A DNA stretch of 64,000 nucleotides from JAHEZL01 sp046074525 (GTDB lineage Bacteria > Bacteroidota > Bacteroidia > Flavobacteriales_C > GCA-002722245), in NCBI GenBank assembly GCA_046074525.1, contig JBJTOK010000045.1:1-64000 (forward strand), given 5' to 3'. Positions 7,914 to 15,311 of this stretch are shown in pieces. A program made the position numbers and the translations under genes. The number at the start of each line of letters is the position of its first letter. Position 1 is the stretch's first letter. The notes beneath the pieces are model-generated. The model saw only the letters and a program-made list of their open reading frames with translations, was not told the origin of the DNA and made no database searches.

Positions 7914-9275
7914 TCAAATAACCTCTTCTTTCTCAAGCAATGATAAATGTGCCTCATAATCCTTGAGAGGCATATCATGCGAAAGAACCAGATCAAGCAT
8001 ATGCCTGAAATCTGCGCACCATTTTTTTATTGTTCTTTTTTTAAACAGGTCGGTATTGTATTCCACAAACACTTCAATGGAAGAAGGTTCATCAACAATA
8101 AACTCGATTAAAAAATCGAATTTCGACTGCTTTGCCCTGTACTTAAATGGTATAACCTCTAAATCCCCAAGTTTCACTTGGTAGGTTTCAAAGGGCTTAA
8201 TATTGACCACTGTATTAACAGGAAAATGCGTTAAACGCTCGTCCTTTTGGGGAAGATCCTCCACCAACTTTTCAAAAGGGTATACCCTATGACGCAGCAT
8301 TGATTTTACTTCCCTGTTCATTGCCGTTAGATACTCTGAAAACAATAGGTTCCCTTCTATTTTACTTCTGATTGGCAGTGTCCCGATAAAACACCCAAAA
8401 CAATCTTCATAGTTATCTTCCCACTTCCGGTCGGAGAAAGGAAAGCGAACAAAAAAATCTTTGCTGGCCGATTTACTATAAATGAGCAAGTTTACCATTG
8501 ATACAAAAAAGGCGAATAAACCAGGACGCGATGAATGGTTGCCCAGATAAGTATTTATTTGTTTAAACTTTTGCGATTCAATAAAAAACACTTCTGAGGA
8601 ACCATTAAAAGTCCTTTGTTTCGGAGCAGAAGCATCCAAGGGTAATCCCGGACCATAAACGCCCTTCAGATAATCCAATAAAAACGCTTTCGATTTTAAA
8701 GCCGCTGGCGAAAGAAATCTTTTTTGCTGCTGCAGGCAATGATTGTAATACTTTGCAGATGGTTCGGGAAGCGTGAGCTTGGAATTTGTTGAATAATGAA
8801 CATACAGCAAATTCAGTTCATTAAAGAAAATCATCATACTCGCTGCGTCCATCGTCATGTGGTGCACCCTGATGGTTAGGAAAAACGAGTCTTCTGCTAA
8901 AAGAGCCACACTTACCTTAAGAAAAGGCACACTTTGCAGATCAAAATAACTTCCCCTCTCCTTTTCTGAAAAGGCATGCATCGCTTCAATTTGGCCAGCG
9001 CCGGATTCAATCTCGTGCATGGTTATCGAAAAGGAAACCGATGGATGAATACGTTGCCATACGATTCCTTTCTCCTCAAAAAAACTGGTTCTCAGCACTT
9101 CATGCCTTTCAATAATTTTCTTAAAAGCATTTTCAAGAGCAGGAAGATCCAGTTTTCCCCTGATTACATTTTGCATCAGGTAATTATTACAAATATGTCC
9201 CTGCCTGCTCCGCGCCAGGTCGTAAAACCTTCTTTGGATAATCGATAGCGGGTAAACAGAGTCGGTAGTCATCAT
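7914..9275 (-). CDS. Free-standing condensation-domain protein (NRPS C-domain superfamily)
   Basis: 453 residues from ATG 9275; the frame also opens with TTG at 9287. It is a full condensation domain and nothing else. YPLSIIQRRFYD is motif C1, RHEVLRTSFF is C2, and VHHMTMDAAS (His-His near residues 138-139) is the catalytic HHxxxDG motif with Ala for Gly. FGCFIGTLPIR is C5-like and YPFEKLVEDLP is C6/C7-like. Such enzymes join an acyl or peptidyl donor to an amine or alcohol. No adenylation, carrier or thioesterase domain is encoded nearby, so the donor must come from elsewhere or be a CoA ester. It starts 15 bp after the exporter gene and probably makes what the exporter secretes. Confidence 0.87.
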   Translation of the reverse strand: MMTTDSVYPLSIIQRRFYDLARSRQGHICNNYLMQNVIRGKLDLPALENAFKKIIERHEVLRTSFFEEKGIVWQRIHPSVSFSITMHEIESGAGQIEAMHAFSEKERGSYFDLQSVPFLKVSVALLAEDSFFLTIRVHHMTMDAASMMIFFNELNLLYVHYSTNSKLTLPEPSAKYYNHCLQQQKRFLSPAALKSKAFLLDYLKGVYGPGLPLDASAPKQRTFNGSSEVFFIESQKFKQINTYLGNHSSRPGLFAFFVSMVNLLIYSKSASKDFFVRFPFSDRKWEDNYEDCFGCFIGTLPIRSKIEGNLLFSEYLTAMNREVKSMLRHRVYPFEKLVEDLPQKDERLTHFPVNTVVNIKPFETYQVKLGDLEVIPFKYRAKQSKFDFLIEFIVDEPSSIEVFVEYNTDLFKKRTIKKWCADFRHMLDLVLSHDMPLKDYEAHLSLLEKEEVI

Positions 9276-9290
9276 GCTGTGAATCAAAAA

Positions 9291-10973
9291 TTATTTTGGT
9301 TTCTTCTCGTTATTGATGTCAGAAATTATCTGACCATTTTCCATTTTGAGGATTCGGTCGGCTACTGAGAAATAATTTTCATCATGAGAAACAACAAGAA
9401 CAGTTCTACCTTCCTTTTTAAACCTTGAAAGCAACGTATGATAAAAATATCTCTTGAACTCGGGATCCTGGTCGGCAGCCACCTCATCAAGGATGAAGAA
9501 AGGTCGGTTCTCAAGAATCACCGTAATTAAGGCCAGTCTTTTCCGCTGTCCGGTAGACAAATGAATGGTAGAGAATTTACCTTCCTCAAAACTCACCTTC
9601 TCGCTCATTTGAAGCAAATCAATGAGCTCCTCGATTTTTTGATCCGATACCTCATCAACACCAAAAATCCTGTCGAACAAATAAAAATCAGTAAAGATGG
9701 CGGAGAACAAACTTTTGTATTGCGGCATTTTACCGGCAGTCACCACCTTTCCATCCAGTTTAATCTCCCCTTGCTCGAGCTCATAAATACCGGTTAAAAC
9801 CTTAAGCAATGTTGACTTCCCGCTTCCATTCCCACCCACCAGAAAGATTATTTTCCCTTCCTCAATAGTGAGATTAAACGGACCGGATTTAAAATTGGAA
9901 ACCCCTTTTTTATCCAGATAATTAAACGAAACATTATTCAATTCAATCGTTTTAAATCGCTCTACAACCTGATCCGGATTTTGATCATTCATACCACTGA
10001 GTATCGAGTCGAATCGTTCTTCCAGGGCATAAATATTTTTGATGGCAACATTTGCCTGTGTAATAAGAGGAATGGTGGTCATTACACCTTCCAGTGGACC
10101 GATAATAAAAAGCAGGGCTGCAATAATTTTAGTAGCAGTAAGCAAAGTCAGATCAGCATACAGCGGCATAAAAAAAACGATAACCGCAATCAAAATGTAA
10201 AAAACAGATTGCGAAAACATGAACATGGCAACAAAACTTGATTCAGTTTCAATTTTCATCCCACGAGCCTCCTCGGTTATTTTTTTCAAATTATTATAAA
10301 CCGCATCATTTTTTTTCTGATGAATGTTTATTTCCTTAAAGCCGTCAATTACATCATCCAGTGAAGCAAAAAACTCGGTTTCCTTTACTGTAGCCGCTTT
10401 AATTGCTTTTGCCATTGCCTTCTGCTTGCTCTTATATATCAGAAAGGAGATGGCAAAAGCTATTAAGGTAAGTCCAAGGGCTTCAAGAGAAAGGAATCCA
10501 ATGTAAAAAAGAGAACATAAAATCATTACCGCCGATTGCAAGGCATTAACAATAACGGTGGTGGTATGGGAGATATAACTCACATCTTCCGAAATACGGG
10601 TAAAAACCTCCGATTGGCCAACATTCTCAAGAGATCGCAGGTTGGCCTTTCTGATCTTATTCATGATCCGGAGCCGGATATTGGTGATAATATTTGCAAC
10701 AAGGACACATCCCTGCACCAAAATCATTTTTTTCCCGAAATAGAACAGCACAAAAACAATGATAAACACCAGTAAAAGCCATAGTCGGTCAAATGATATT
10801 TCAGGACCTATGCTTTCTGCTGCTGTATTAAGAATGATCAGTAATAGAATATTGGAAATACCGGAAACAAGGGTTGCCAATATCAGTTTAGCTTCTGGTA
10901 TTTTGGATTCAGCTCGGAAAAGCTGAAGTATATTTCTGGGTTTCTCAGTGATCATGAAATCAATAAAAGACAT
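9291..10973 (-). CDS. ABC transporter, cyclic-peptide exporter type (SyrD/PvdE-like)
   Basis: 560 residues: a transmembrane domain (about 30-310, six helices) fused to a nucleotide-binding domain. Walker A is GGNGSGKST (380-388), the signature is LSTGQRKRLAL (472-), Walker B is FFILDE (492-497) and the switch histidine is H530 in VVSHDENYF. The LSTGQRKRLAL signature and EVAADQDPEF Walker B context are typical of the SyrD/PvdE/cyclic-peptide exporter family, whose members export nonribosomal peptides or siderophore precursors to the periplasm or outside. No peptidase C39 domain. It is paired with the condensation-domain gene (15 bp apart) and preceded by a palindrome at 11000-11054. Confidence 0.92.
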   Translation of the reverse strand: MSFIDFMITEKPRNILQLFRAESKIPEAKLILATLVSGISNILLLIILNTAAESIGPEISFDRLWLLLVFIIVFVLFYFGKKMILVQGCVLVANIITNIRLRIMNKIRKANLRSLENVGQSEVFTRISEDVSYISHTTTVIVNALQSAVMILCSLFYIGFLSLEALGLTLIAFAISFLIYKSKQKAMAKAIKAATVKETEFFASLDDVIDGFKEINIHQKKNDAVYNNLKKITEEARGMKIETESSFVAMFMFSQSVFYILIAVIVFFMPLYADLTLLTATKIIAALLFIIGPLEGVMTTIPLITQANVAIKNIYALEERFDSILSGMNDQNPDQVVERFKTIELNNVSFNYLDKKGVSNFKSGPFNLTIEEGKIIFLVGGNGSGKSTLLKVLTGIYELEQGEIKLDGKVVTAGKMPQYKSLFSAIFTDFYLFDRIFGVDEVSDQKIEELIDLLQMSEKVSFEEGKFSTIHLSTGQRKRLALITVILENRPFFILDEVAADQDPEFKRYFYHTLLSRFKKEGRTVLVVSHDENYFSVADRILKMENGQIISDINNEKKPK

Positions 10974-10999
10974 TTAGATGGCAGTGCATAAAAAAATAT

Positions 11000-11054
11000 T
11001 TAAGTGCCATCATTGATTTCAAATTGTGCATTCAAAATCAATGATTTCACTTAA
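11000..11054 (-). promoter_or_regulatory. Large palindrome 27 bp upstream of exporter gene
   Basis: The arms 11000-11019 and 11035-11054 pair at 18 of 20 positions across a 15-nt spacer, bounded by TTAA on both sides. On the minus strand it contains AAATCATTGATT, the same 12-mer found in the palindrome before the first gene of the cluster (15057-15107), at almost the same distance from the start codon. An operator for an internal promoter is the best reading. An attenuator hairpin in the mRNA is the alternative. Confidence 0.55.
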
Positions 11055-11082
11055 ACAGCTATGCGTTCTAGTTGAAAATGGT

Positions 11083-11247
11083 CTACTTCTTTGTTCGGAA
11101 CCCGATCAGGAAGAAAATAATCAGCGGACTGAAAATGAGCGACGACAATAAGGTCCCCCAAAATCCCAAGCGTGTATTGTTGCCAGCGAAGGCAACAATA
11201 ACGCTAAGAAAAATCCAGCCAATAATTAAAAAAGGAATTGGAGGCAT
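11083..11247 (-). CDS. 54-residue membrane protein
   Basis: ATG at 11247, TAG at 11083-11085. The peptide starts MPPIPFLIIGWIFLSVIVAF and continues AGNNTRLGFWGTLLSSLIFS before ending in FRTKK. Two hydrophobic helices flank a short AGNNTRLGFWG turn, and the tail is basic. Small two-helix proteins with a GNNR.LGFWG turn are frequent in Bacteroidota and usually lack annotation. The start lies three bases after the stop of the DUF697 gene, so it is cotranscribed and probably coupled. Its function is unknown; a partner of the DUF697 protein or of the exporter is possible. Confidence 0.75.
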   Translation of the reverse strand: MPPIPFLIIGWIFLSVIVAFAGNNTRLGFWGTLLSSLIFSPLIIFFLIGFRTKK

Positions 11248-11250
11248 AAT

Positions 11251-11757
11251 TTACTTTTTATTCACTATCCCCTCAACCACTTTCTTGCCTTTCTCTACTT
11301 CAACGGCAAATGCCTTTTTAGCCTTCTCGGTGTCAAAGGTCAAGAGGTTTCCTCCTGATTCAAAGTGGTGAATGAAAAGTTTGCCCAATGCATAGGTAGA
11401 AGCACCCGACATGGCCGACATGGCTGAAAAACCGAGCAACGGACCAACGAATGGAATACCTTTCAGAATTGACTTTCCAAATGATCCGAAAACCATGGTA
11501 GAAGAAGTTCCTGCCAAAGTACCAATAATTGATCTTCCGATGTTTTCCTTAAACGGTTGCTTGTAGTAATCACACAGCTTGCGCAACATATTGAGTTGAA
11601 CAGCTGTTAAGCCCAAAACATCAACAACAGGAATAGGCACAACACCAACACCTACCGACCAATAGATGTGTTTTCTAACGATATCAAAAGACTCGCCGGA
11701 GATGTCTTCACTTGACGCTTGCAATTCAGGAGAATTTGCTGGAATAGTTGCATTCAT
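11251..11757 (-). CDS. DUF697-family membrane protein
   Basis: 168 residues. The segment from GESFDIVRKHIYWSVGVGVVP through PIPVVDVLGLTAVQLNMLRKLCDYY and the Gly/Ser-rich FVGPLLGFSAMSAMSGASTYALGKLF stretch matches DUF697, a membrane domain usually found behind a GTPase domain (YcjF-like). Here there is no GTPase domain; the protein is the DUF697 part alone with a charged C-terminus (EVEKGKKVVEGIVNKK). It stands 77 bp after the decarboxylase gene and three bases before the small membrane peptide gene. Its role in the cluster is unknown. Confidence 0.83.
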   Translation of the reverse strand: MNATIPANSPELQASSEDISGESFDIVRKHIYWSVGVGVVPIPVVDVLGLTAVQLNMLRKLCDYYKQPFKENIGRSIIGTLAGTSSTMVFGSFGKSILKGIPFVGPLLGFSAMSAMSGASTYALGKLFIHHFESGGNLLTFDTEKAKKAFAVEVEKGKKVVEGIVNKK

Positions 11758-11834
11758 ATACTTACTTGGTTTTATGTTTACCCAGACCTTCTGAATAAAC
11801 GGTTTTTATTAATGAACTTTAGTTTACTTTTTTA

Positions 11835-13046
11835 TTAGCTAGCCGCTTCTGCATCAAGGGCTACACTTTGTAATTCAATTTTAAATTCAGCTAAAAACGA
11901 ATCAATATCCGATTTAGAAGTACTTGGCATCACTACAAACGAATACATCTTATTGATATCTTCCATTCCGAGGGTTGTGGTATTGGTACCCAACAAGCAG
12001 TAGCTATTTTCCAGTACCGCCGGCAAGGTTTGATTTTGTAAATCCTTAAAACAAATTCCCATCATATTGCTATGAGCACTTGTTTTAACAACACTATTCG
12101 GCAACAATTCAAGTATCTGCTGCATTAAATAATCTTTCAACTCAATACACTGCAGCGCATTTTTCCTATAGCCTTCCACTCCCCAGGTCATCAGCATCTG
12201 GTAAATAGCAACTGCTGAAGCCCCCGATCGTGAACCGAGTAAAGTACGATCCATCGACTCCAATATCTTCACCGGTCGTTCAACATTTTCAAGCAAACCT
12301 TTCCTGCACAGGAAGATTCCGCCGGGATATGGAGTTAAGCCCATCTTGTGTGAGTTCAACCCCATGGAGTCCACTTCCTCATGCATAAAGAAACGACCAC
12401 TTTCCTGATCAATAAATGGGATGATGTACCCCCCGATAGCACCATCTATGTGCAGGTAAAAACGCAAATCCTTTCGATCTTCCTTCAATTTCTTAAGCAC
12501 AGAAGAAATTTCTGCCACATCATCAACTGTTCCTGTTACTGTGTTTCCAATGGTAACAACAACAATAAACTTAGTATAGCCCTGTGCCGACAAGTGATCA
12601 ACGTCATTCGCTAAATGAGTTGCATCCATGCTCCAATTGGCATTAAGAGGCACATCATGAAGATGATCCAGGCACAACAAATCGGTTCCTTTTTCGAGGG
12701 AATAATGACTCAATTGAGTTCTCAGCACCACTGTTTTTCCTTCCTTTTTTTCTTTCCTCAATTTATTTCTTGCCACCCAAAGGCCCATCAGATTATTCTC
12801 TGTGCCACCTGCGGATATATATCCATCAATCGCTTTTGCTCCCAGTAAATCCGACCAGAAAGCAATACATTTTGCTTCCATCATTTTTGAGGGAGTCAAA
12901 CTGTTTCCCTGCTTTTCATCATCATAAGTATGGACACCAATATTATTGGATTGGTAAGGAAAATAATCTGCAAAAGCCTTTTCTGCAATTGGATGAACCT
13001 TGCTTCCGGGAAATCCCAAAACCAGTTTATAATTATTCGTTTTCAT
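11835..13046 (-). CDS. PLP-dependent group II amino acid decarboxylase (histidine decarboxylase-like)
   Basis: 403 residues, fold type I. Substrate and cofactor motifs in order: GYISAGGTENNLMGLW (75-90), the ring-stacking histidine in TQLSHYS (H114), VVTIGNTVTGTVDDV (163-178), the cofactor aspartate in HIDGAIGG (D201) and the PLP lysine K234 in LNSHKMGLTPYPGG. The length, about 400 residues, and the GGTE/SHYS/HIDGA pattern fit histidine decarboxylases and their relatives rather than the longer glutamate or aromatic decarboxylases. The product would be an amine. Its start overlaps the stop of the GHMP gene (TGATG). It is the probable source of an amine building block for the cluster. Confidence 0.9.
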   Translation of the reverse strand: MKTNNYKLVLGFPGSKVHPIAEKAFADYFPYQSNNIGVHTYDDEKQGNSLTPSKMMEAKCIAFWSDLLGAKAIDGYISAGGTENNLMGLWVARNKLRKEKKEGKTVVLRTQLSHYSLEKGTDLLCLDHLHDVPLNANWSMDATHLANDVDHLSAQGYTKFIVVVTIGNTVTGTVDDVAEISSVLKKLKEDRKDLRFYLHIDGAIGGYIIPFIDQESGRFFMHEEVDSMGLNSHKMGLTPYPGGIFLCRKGLLENVERPVKILESMDRTLLGSRSGASAVAIYQMLMTWGVEGYRKNALQCIELKDYLMQQILELLPNSVVKTSAHSNMMGICFKDLQNQTLPAVLENSYCLLGTNTTTLGMEDINKMYSFVVMPSTSKSDIDSFLAEFKIELQSVALDAEAAS

Positions 13047-14293
13047 CAGTTACTTAAATTCAATTCTAGTTTTGTATTTTCTTTTTCTAAAGCTTTTGAT
13101 GCAATGATTTGAGCAGGATTGTTATCAACACTGCAGGAAAGCATTGTGTACCCTTTGCCTTTAATTATTTGCTGTATCTTATCCTCCATCGGCTCCGAAC
13201 ACACAACAAAAATGCCGGGACCAGCCGATGATACTGATAGTGTAAGACAAGAATCGTATTGTGTATAGAGGGAATTTACCAATTCCATAAACACCTCCTT
13301 GAAAGGAATAGAATGATGCACTTCATTGGCGGCATCCAGACTACCACTGTTTAGTTTATAGTCGAGAATAAAATCACCAAGCAGCTTGAAATTTGCTTTT
13401 GTAAGTTGAGCCACTTCGGAGGAGTAATTGGCATGAAACATACCGTGGGCCTGTATCAAATTATTATTTTCAGAAAGAGCAGGCAGTACTGTATGGATCA
13501 ATCCGTCGGAATTTTTTTTCCTGAACTTTTTGTCCATGTCAATAAAACGCTGGAAAATTTGCGACTCATTACTTAGTGCTTCCTTCGAATCCTGATCATA
13601 ATTCTCAGGCATCAAAACATACACATGATAGTCCACTGGCATCTTGCCGGCAAAAATCAACTGGGATTCACCTGAAATAATTTTGATTGCACCGCCATAC
13701 ATGCTATTCACCAATGATCCTCCGATGCATTGAACTGGCATCAGTTTAGAAATATCAGCGTCGATTTCCTCACCGTAATTCTGAGAAAGATACTTGCACA
13801 AATATTGCTTTTGAATCGGCGATCCAAACATTTCATTGATGGAGACAGCCGTAGCGGCCATGAGGGAGCCTGTTGACCCCAAACCACAATGCCGGTAGGA
13901 AGCTGCTCTCTTAAACTCAACTGAGAAATTGCGGTAATCACATCCCAGGATTTCTGACAATAACATTATGGTATGCTGAACAACACTGTTTTGCACAGGC
14001 AGTTTAACCTGATCCTCGGTGGAATCATAACTAACCTTGATTTCTGTAGGCAAATCAATACTGAATAATACTTCACCTTCCTTGCAAATCAGGTTATTGA
14101 CATAGCAATCCACCAGCTCTTTAGGCGCAAGCCCCATGGCATTCAGCCGGGTTGGCACCTTCAATCTCATGCTCTTATGCTGCAAAGGTTTTTTTCTGAA
14201 ATCCGGCTGTTTAAATAAATTGTACTCGCCTCCCACCTGCATCGGATTATGAATGCGGTCAAGCGCCCTTCCTATCAAATCTCTATCCTCCAT
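13046..14293 (-). CDS. GHMP kinase-superfamily protein, RFAP-synthase-like
   Basis: 415 residues. The phosphate loop YRHCGLGSTGSLMAATA (about 133-149) is the GHMP motif 2. Other features are LKVPTRLNAMG near residue 44, MPVDYHVYVLMPE in mid-protein and SVSSAGPGIFVV near the C-terminus. This order resembles beta-ribofuranosylaminobenzene 5'-phosphate (RFAP) synthase more than sugar or mevalonate kinases; RFAP synthase and its relatives transfer ribose phosphate from PRPP to an aromatic ring. The assignment below the superfamily level is inference. It overlaps the upstream gene by 11 bp and the decarboxylase by one base. Confidence 0.68.
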   Translation of the reverse strand: MEDRDLIGRALDRIHNPMQVGGEYNLFKQPDFRKKPLQHKSMRLKVPTRLNAMGLAPKELVDCYVNNLICKEGEVLFSIDLPTEIKVSYDSTEDQVKLPVQNSVVQHTIMLLSEILGCDYRNFSVEFKRAASYRHCGLGSTGSLMAATAVSINEMFGSPIQKQYLCKYLSQNYGEEIDADISKLMPVQCIGGSLVNSMYGGAIKIISGESQLIFAGKMPVDYHVYVLMPENYDQDSKEALSNESQIFQRFIDMDKKFRKKNSDGLIHTVLPALSENNNLIQAHGMFHANYSSEVAQLTKANFKLLGDFILDYKLNSGSLDAANEVHHSIPFKEVFMELVNSLYTQYDSCLTLSVSSAGPGIFVVCSEPMEDKIQQIIKGKGYTMLSCSVDNNPAQIIASKALEKENTKLELNLSN

Positions 14294-15032
14294 GTTGCTC
14301 AGTAAGCGTTGTTATTTTCCTGTCTAATTTGGGAATCAGGATTCCCCCTTTATCCAGAATGAGTTTTTCAACAATTGCAAAAATTGGGTGGTACAGGTGA
14401 AAAGAATGTTCATCCACTTCAAACTCCAAAACAACATTGCTTTCAAATGGATTCAACACTTCTTCACCGTTGCTAAGTTTGCGAACACACAAAATTTGAT
14501 CAATTACGCAAATTGCCCTACCGGTATTCAGGGAAGGATTTTGCGACTCACTGGCCATCGACCATCTTTTTCTTTTCTTCCTGATAGAATAGGTGGGTTT
14601 CCAGCCCAGCTCGGTGTATTTATTCACTATCAACTTATACAACGCTTGTGCATTTACCACTTCGGTGAAATACTGAACGTTAATATCCTGTCCAACAAAT
14701 CCCGAATGCAGCTCCTCTGTAAAATCATTATCACATACAATAATATCAACAGTATCCGATGCTGAATTACTCGAAATATATTTCCTGATGCGAAGTGATT
14801 TTGATGGATAGGCATTAGCATCTGAAAAATAAATGTCTTCAGACTCCGTCTCTCTTAAGTCTGTAAAGAATTCTTTTCCCTCCAGCAAGTTTTCAAGTTC
14901 CCCGAAAGTAAGTCCCTGAATATAATTGGTTGTTTCGTACATTTTGAGTTTCAAAATGTGCGAATTTGCCTGAAGCAACTCCGCCTCTTTTTCCGAAAGA
15001 AAAACGTCTAAAACAGAAACTTCCTCAATCAT
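14283..15032 (-). CDS. CYTH-like domain protein, function unknown; first gene of cluster
   Basis: 249 residues, no close family recognised. The order of elements recalls the CYTH (class IV adenylate cyclase/thiamine triphosphatase) fold: DIYFSDAN, then SLRIRKYIS (residues 80-88), a middle helix (NAQALYKLIVNKYTELGW), PTYSIRKKRKRW with several basic residues, then AICVIDQILCVRKLSNG and VVLEFEVDEHS. The N-terminal ExExK motif of the family is not seen (HILKLKM instead), so metal and triphosphate handling may be lost or changed. It starts the operon, 25 bp after a palindrome, and overlaps the GHMP gene by 11 bp. Confident as a gene, weak as to fold. Confidence 0.6.
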   Translation of the reverse strand: MIEEVSVLDVFLSEKEAELLQANSHILKLKMYETTNYIQGLTFGELENLLEGKEFFTDLRETESEDIYFSDANAYPSKSLRIRKYISSNSASDTVDIIVCDNDFTEELHSGFVGQDINVQYFTEVVNAQALYKLIVNKYTELGWKPTYSIRKKRKRWSMASESQNPSLNTGRAICVIDQILCVRKLSNGEEVLNPFESNVVLEFEVDEHSFHLYHPIFAIVEKLILDKGGILIPKLDRKITTLTEQHGG

Positions 15033-15056
15033 TTTATTATAATGGATTTCAATTAT

Positions 15057-15107
15057 TTAATCAATGATTTGATTTTAGTAAGCAATTCATTGCTTCAAAT
15101 CATTTAA
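15057..15107 (-). promoter_or_regulatory. Palindrome upstream of the biosynthetic-type operon
   Basis: ATGATTTGA (15064-15072) pairs with TCAAATCAT (15095-15103), and inside it AGCAAT (15081-15086) pairs with ATTGCT (15089-15094); TTAA closes both ends. It lies 25 bp before the first start codon. It shares AAATCATTGATT (minus strand, 15070 to 15059) with the palindrome before the exporter gene. The rest of the 15033-15311 gap is AT-rich with no other clear element. Confidence 0.55.
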
Positions 15108-15311
15108 GGCGCGATTTTAATTATTAAAAAAGCAATTAAATGTTGATAATCGCATATAATCGTTTAGCCGAAGTAATCGTATATACCATCTAAACGCTTA
15201 GCTTAGGTAAAGGAAAAACAGAAAATCATCGGATAAGTCGCCATATCAGCTGCTCAAGATTTCTGCCTGGATGGCGAAAGAGAAATTAAGCGGGGTAGGT
15301 CCTTAACTTAA

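Noticed and set aside
7914..9275. Full nonribosomal peptide synthetase
   Set aside because: Only a condensation domain is present; no adenylation, carrier or thioesterase domain exists in the window.
11072..11371. Plus-strand frame of 99 codons
   Set aside because: It has no protein character and overlaps the well-supported minus-strand small membrane gene and the DUF697 gene.
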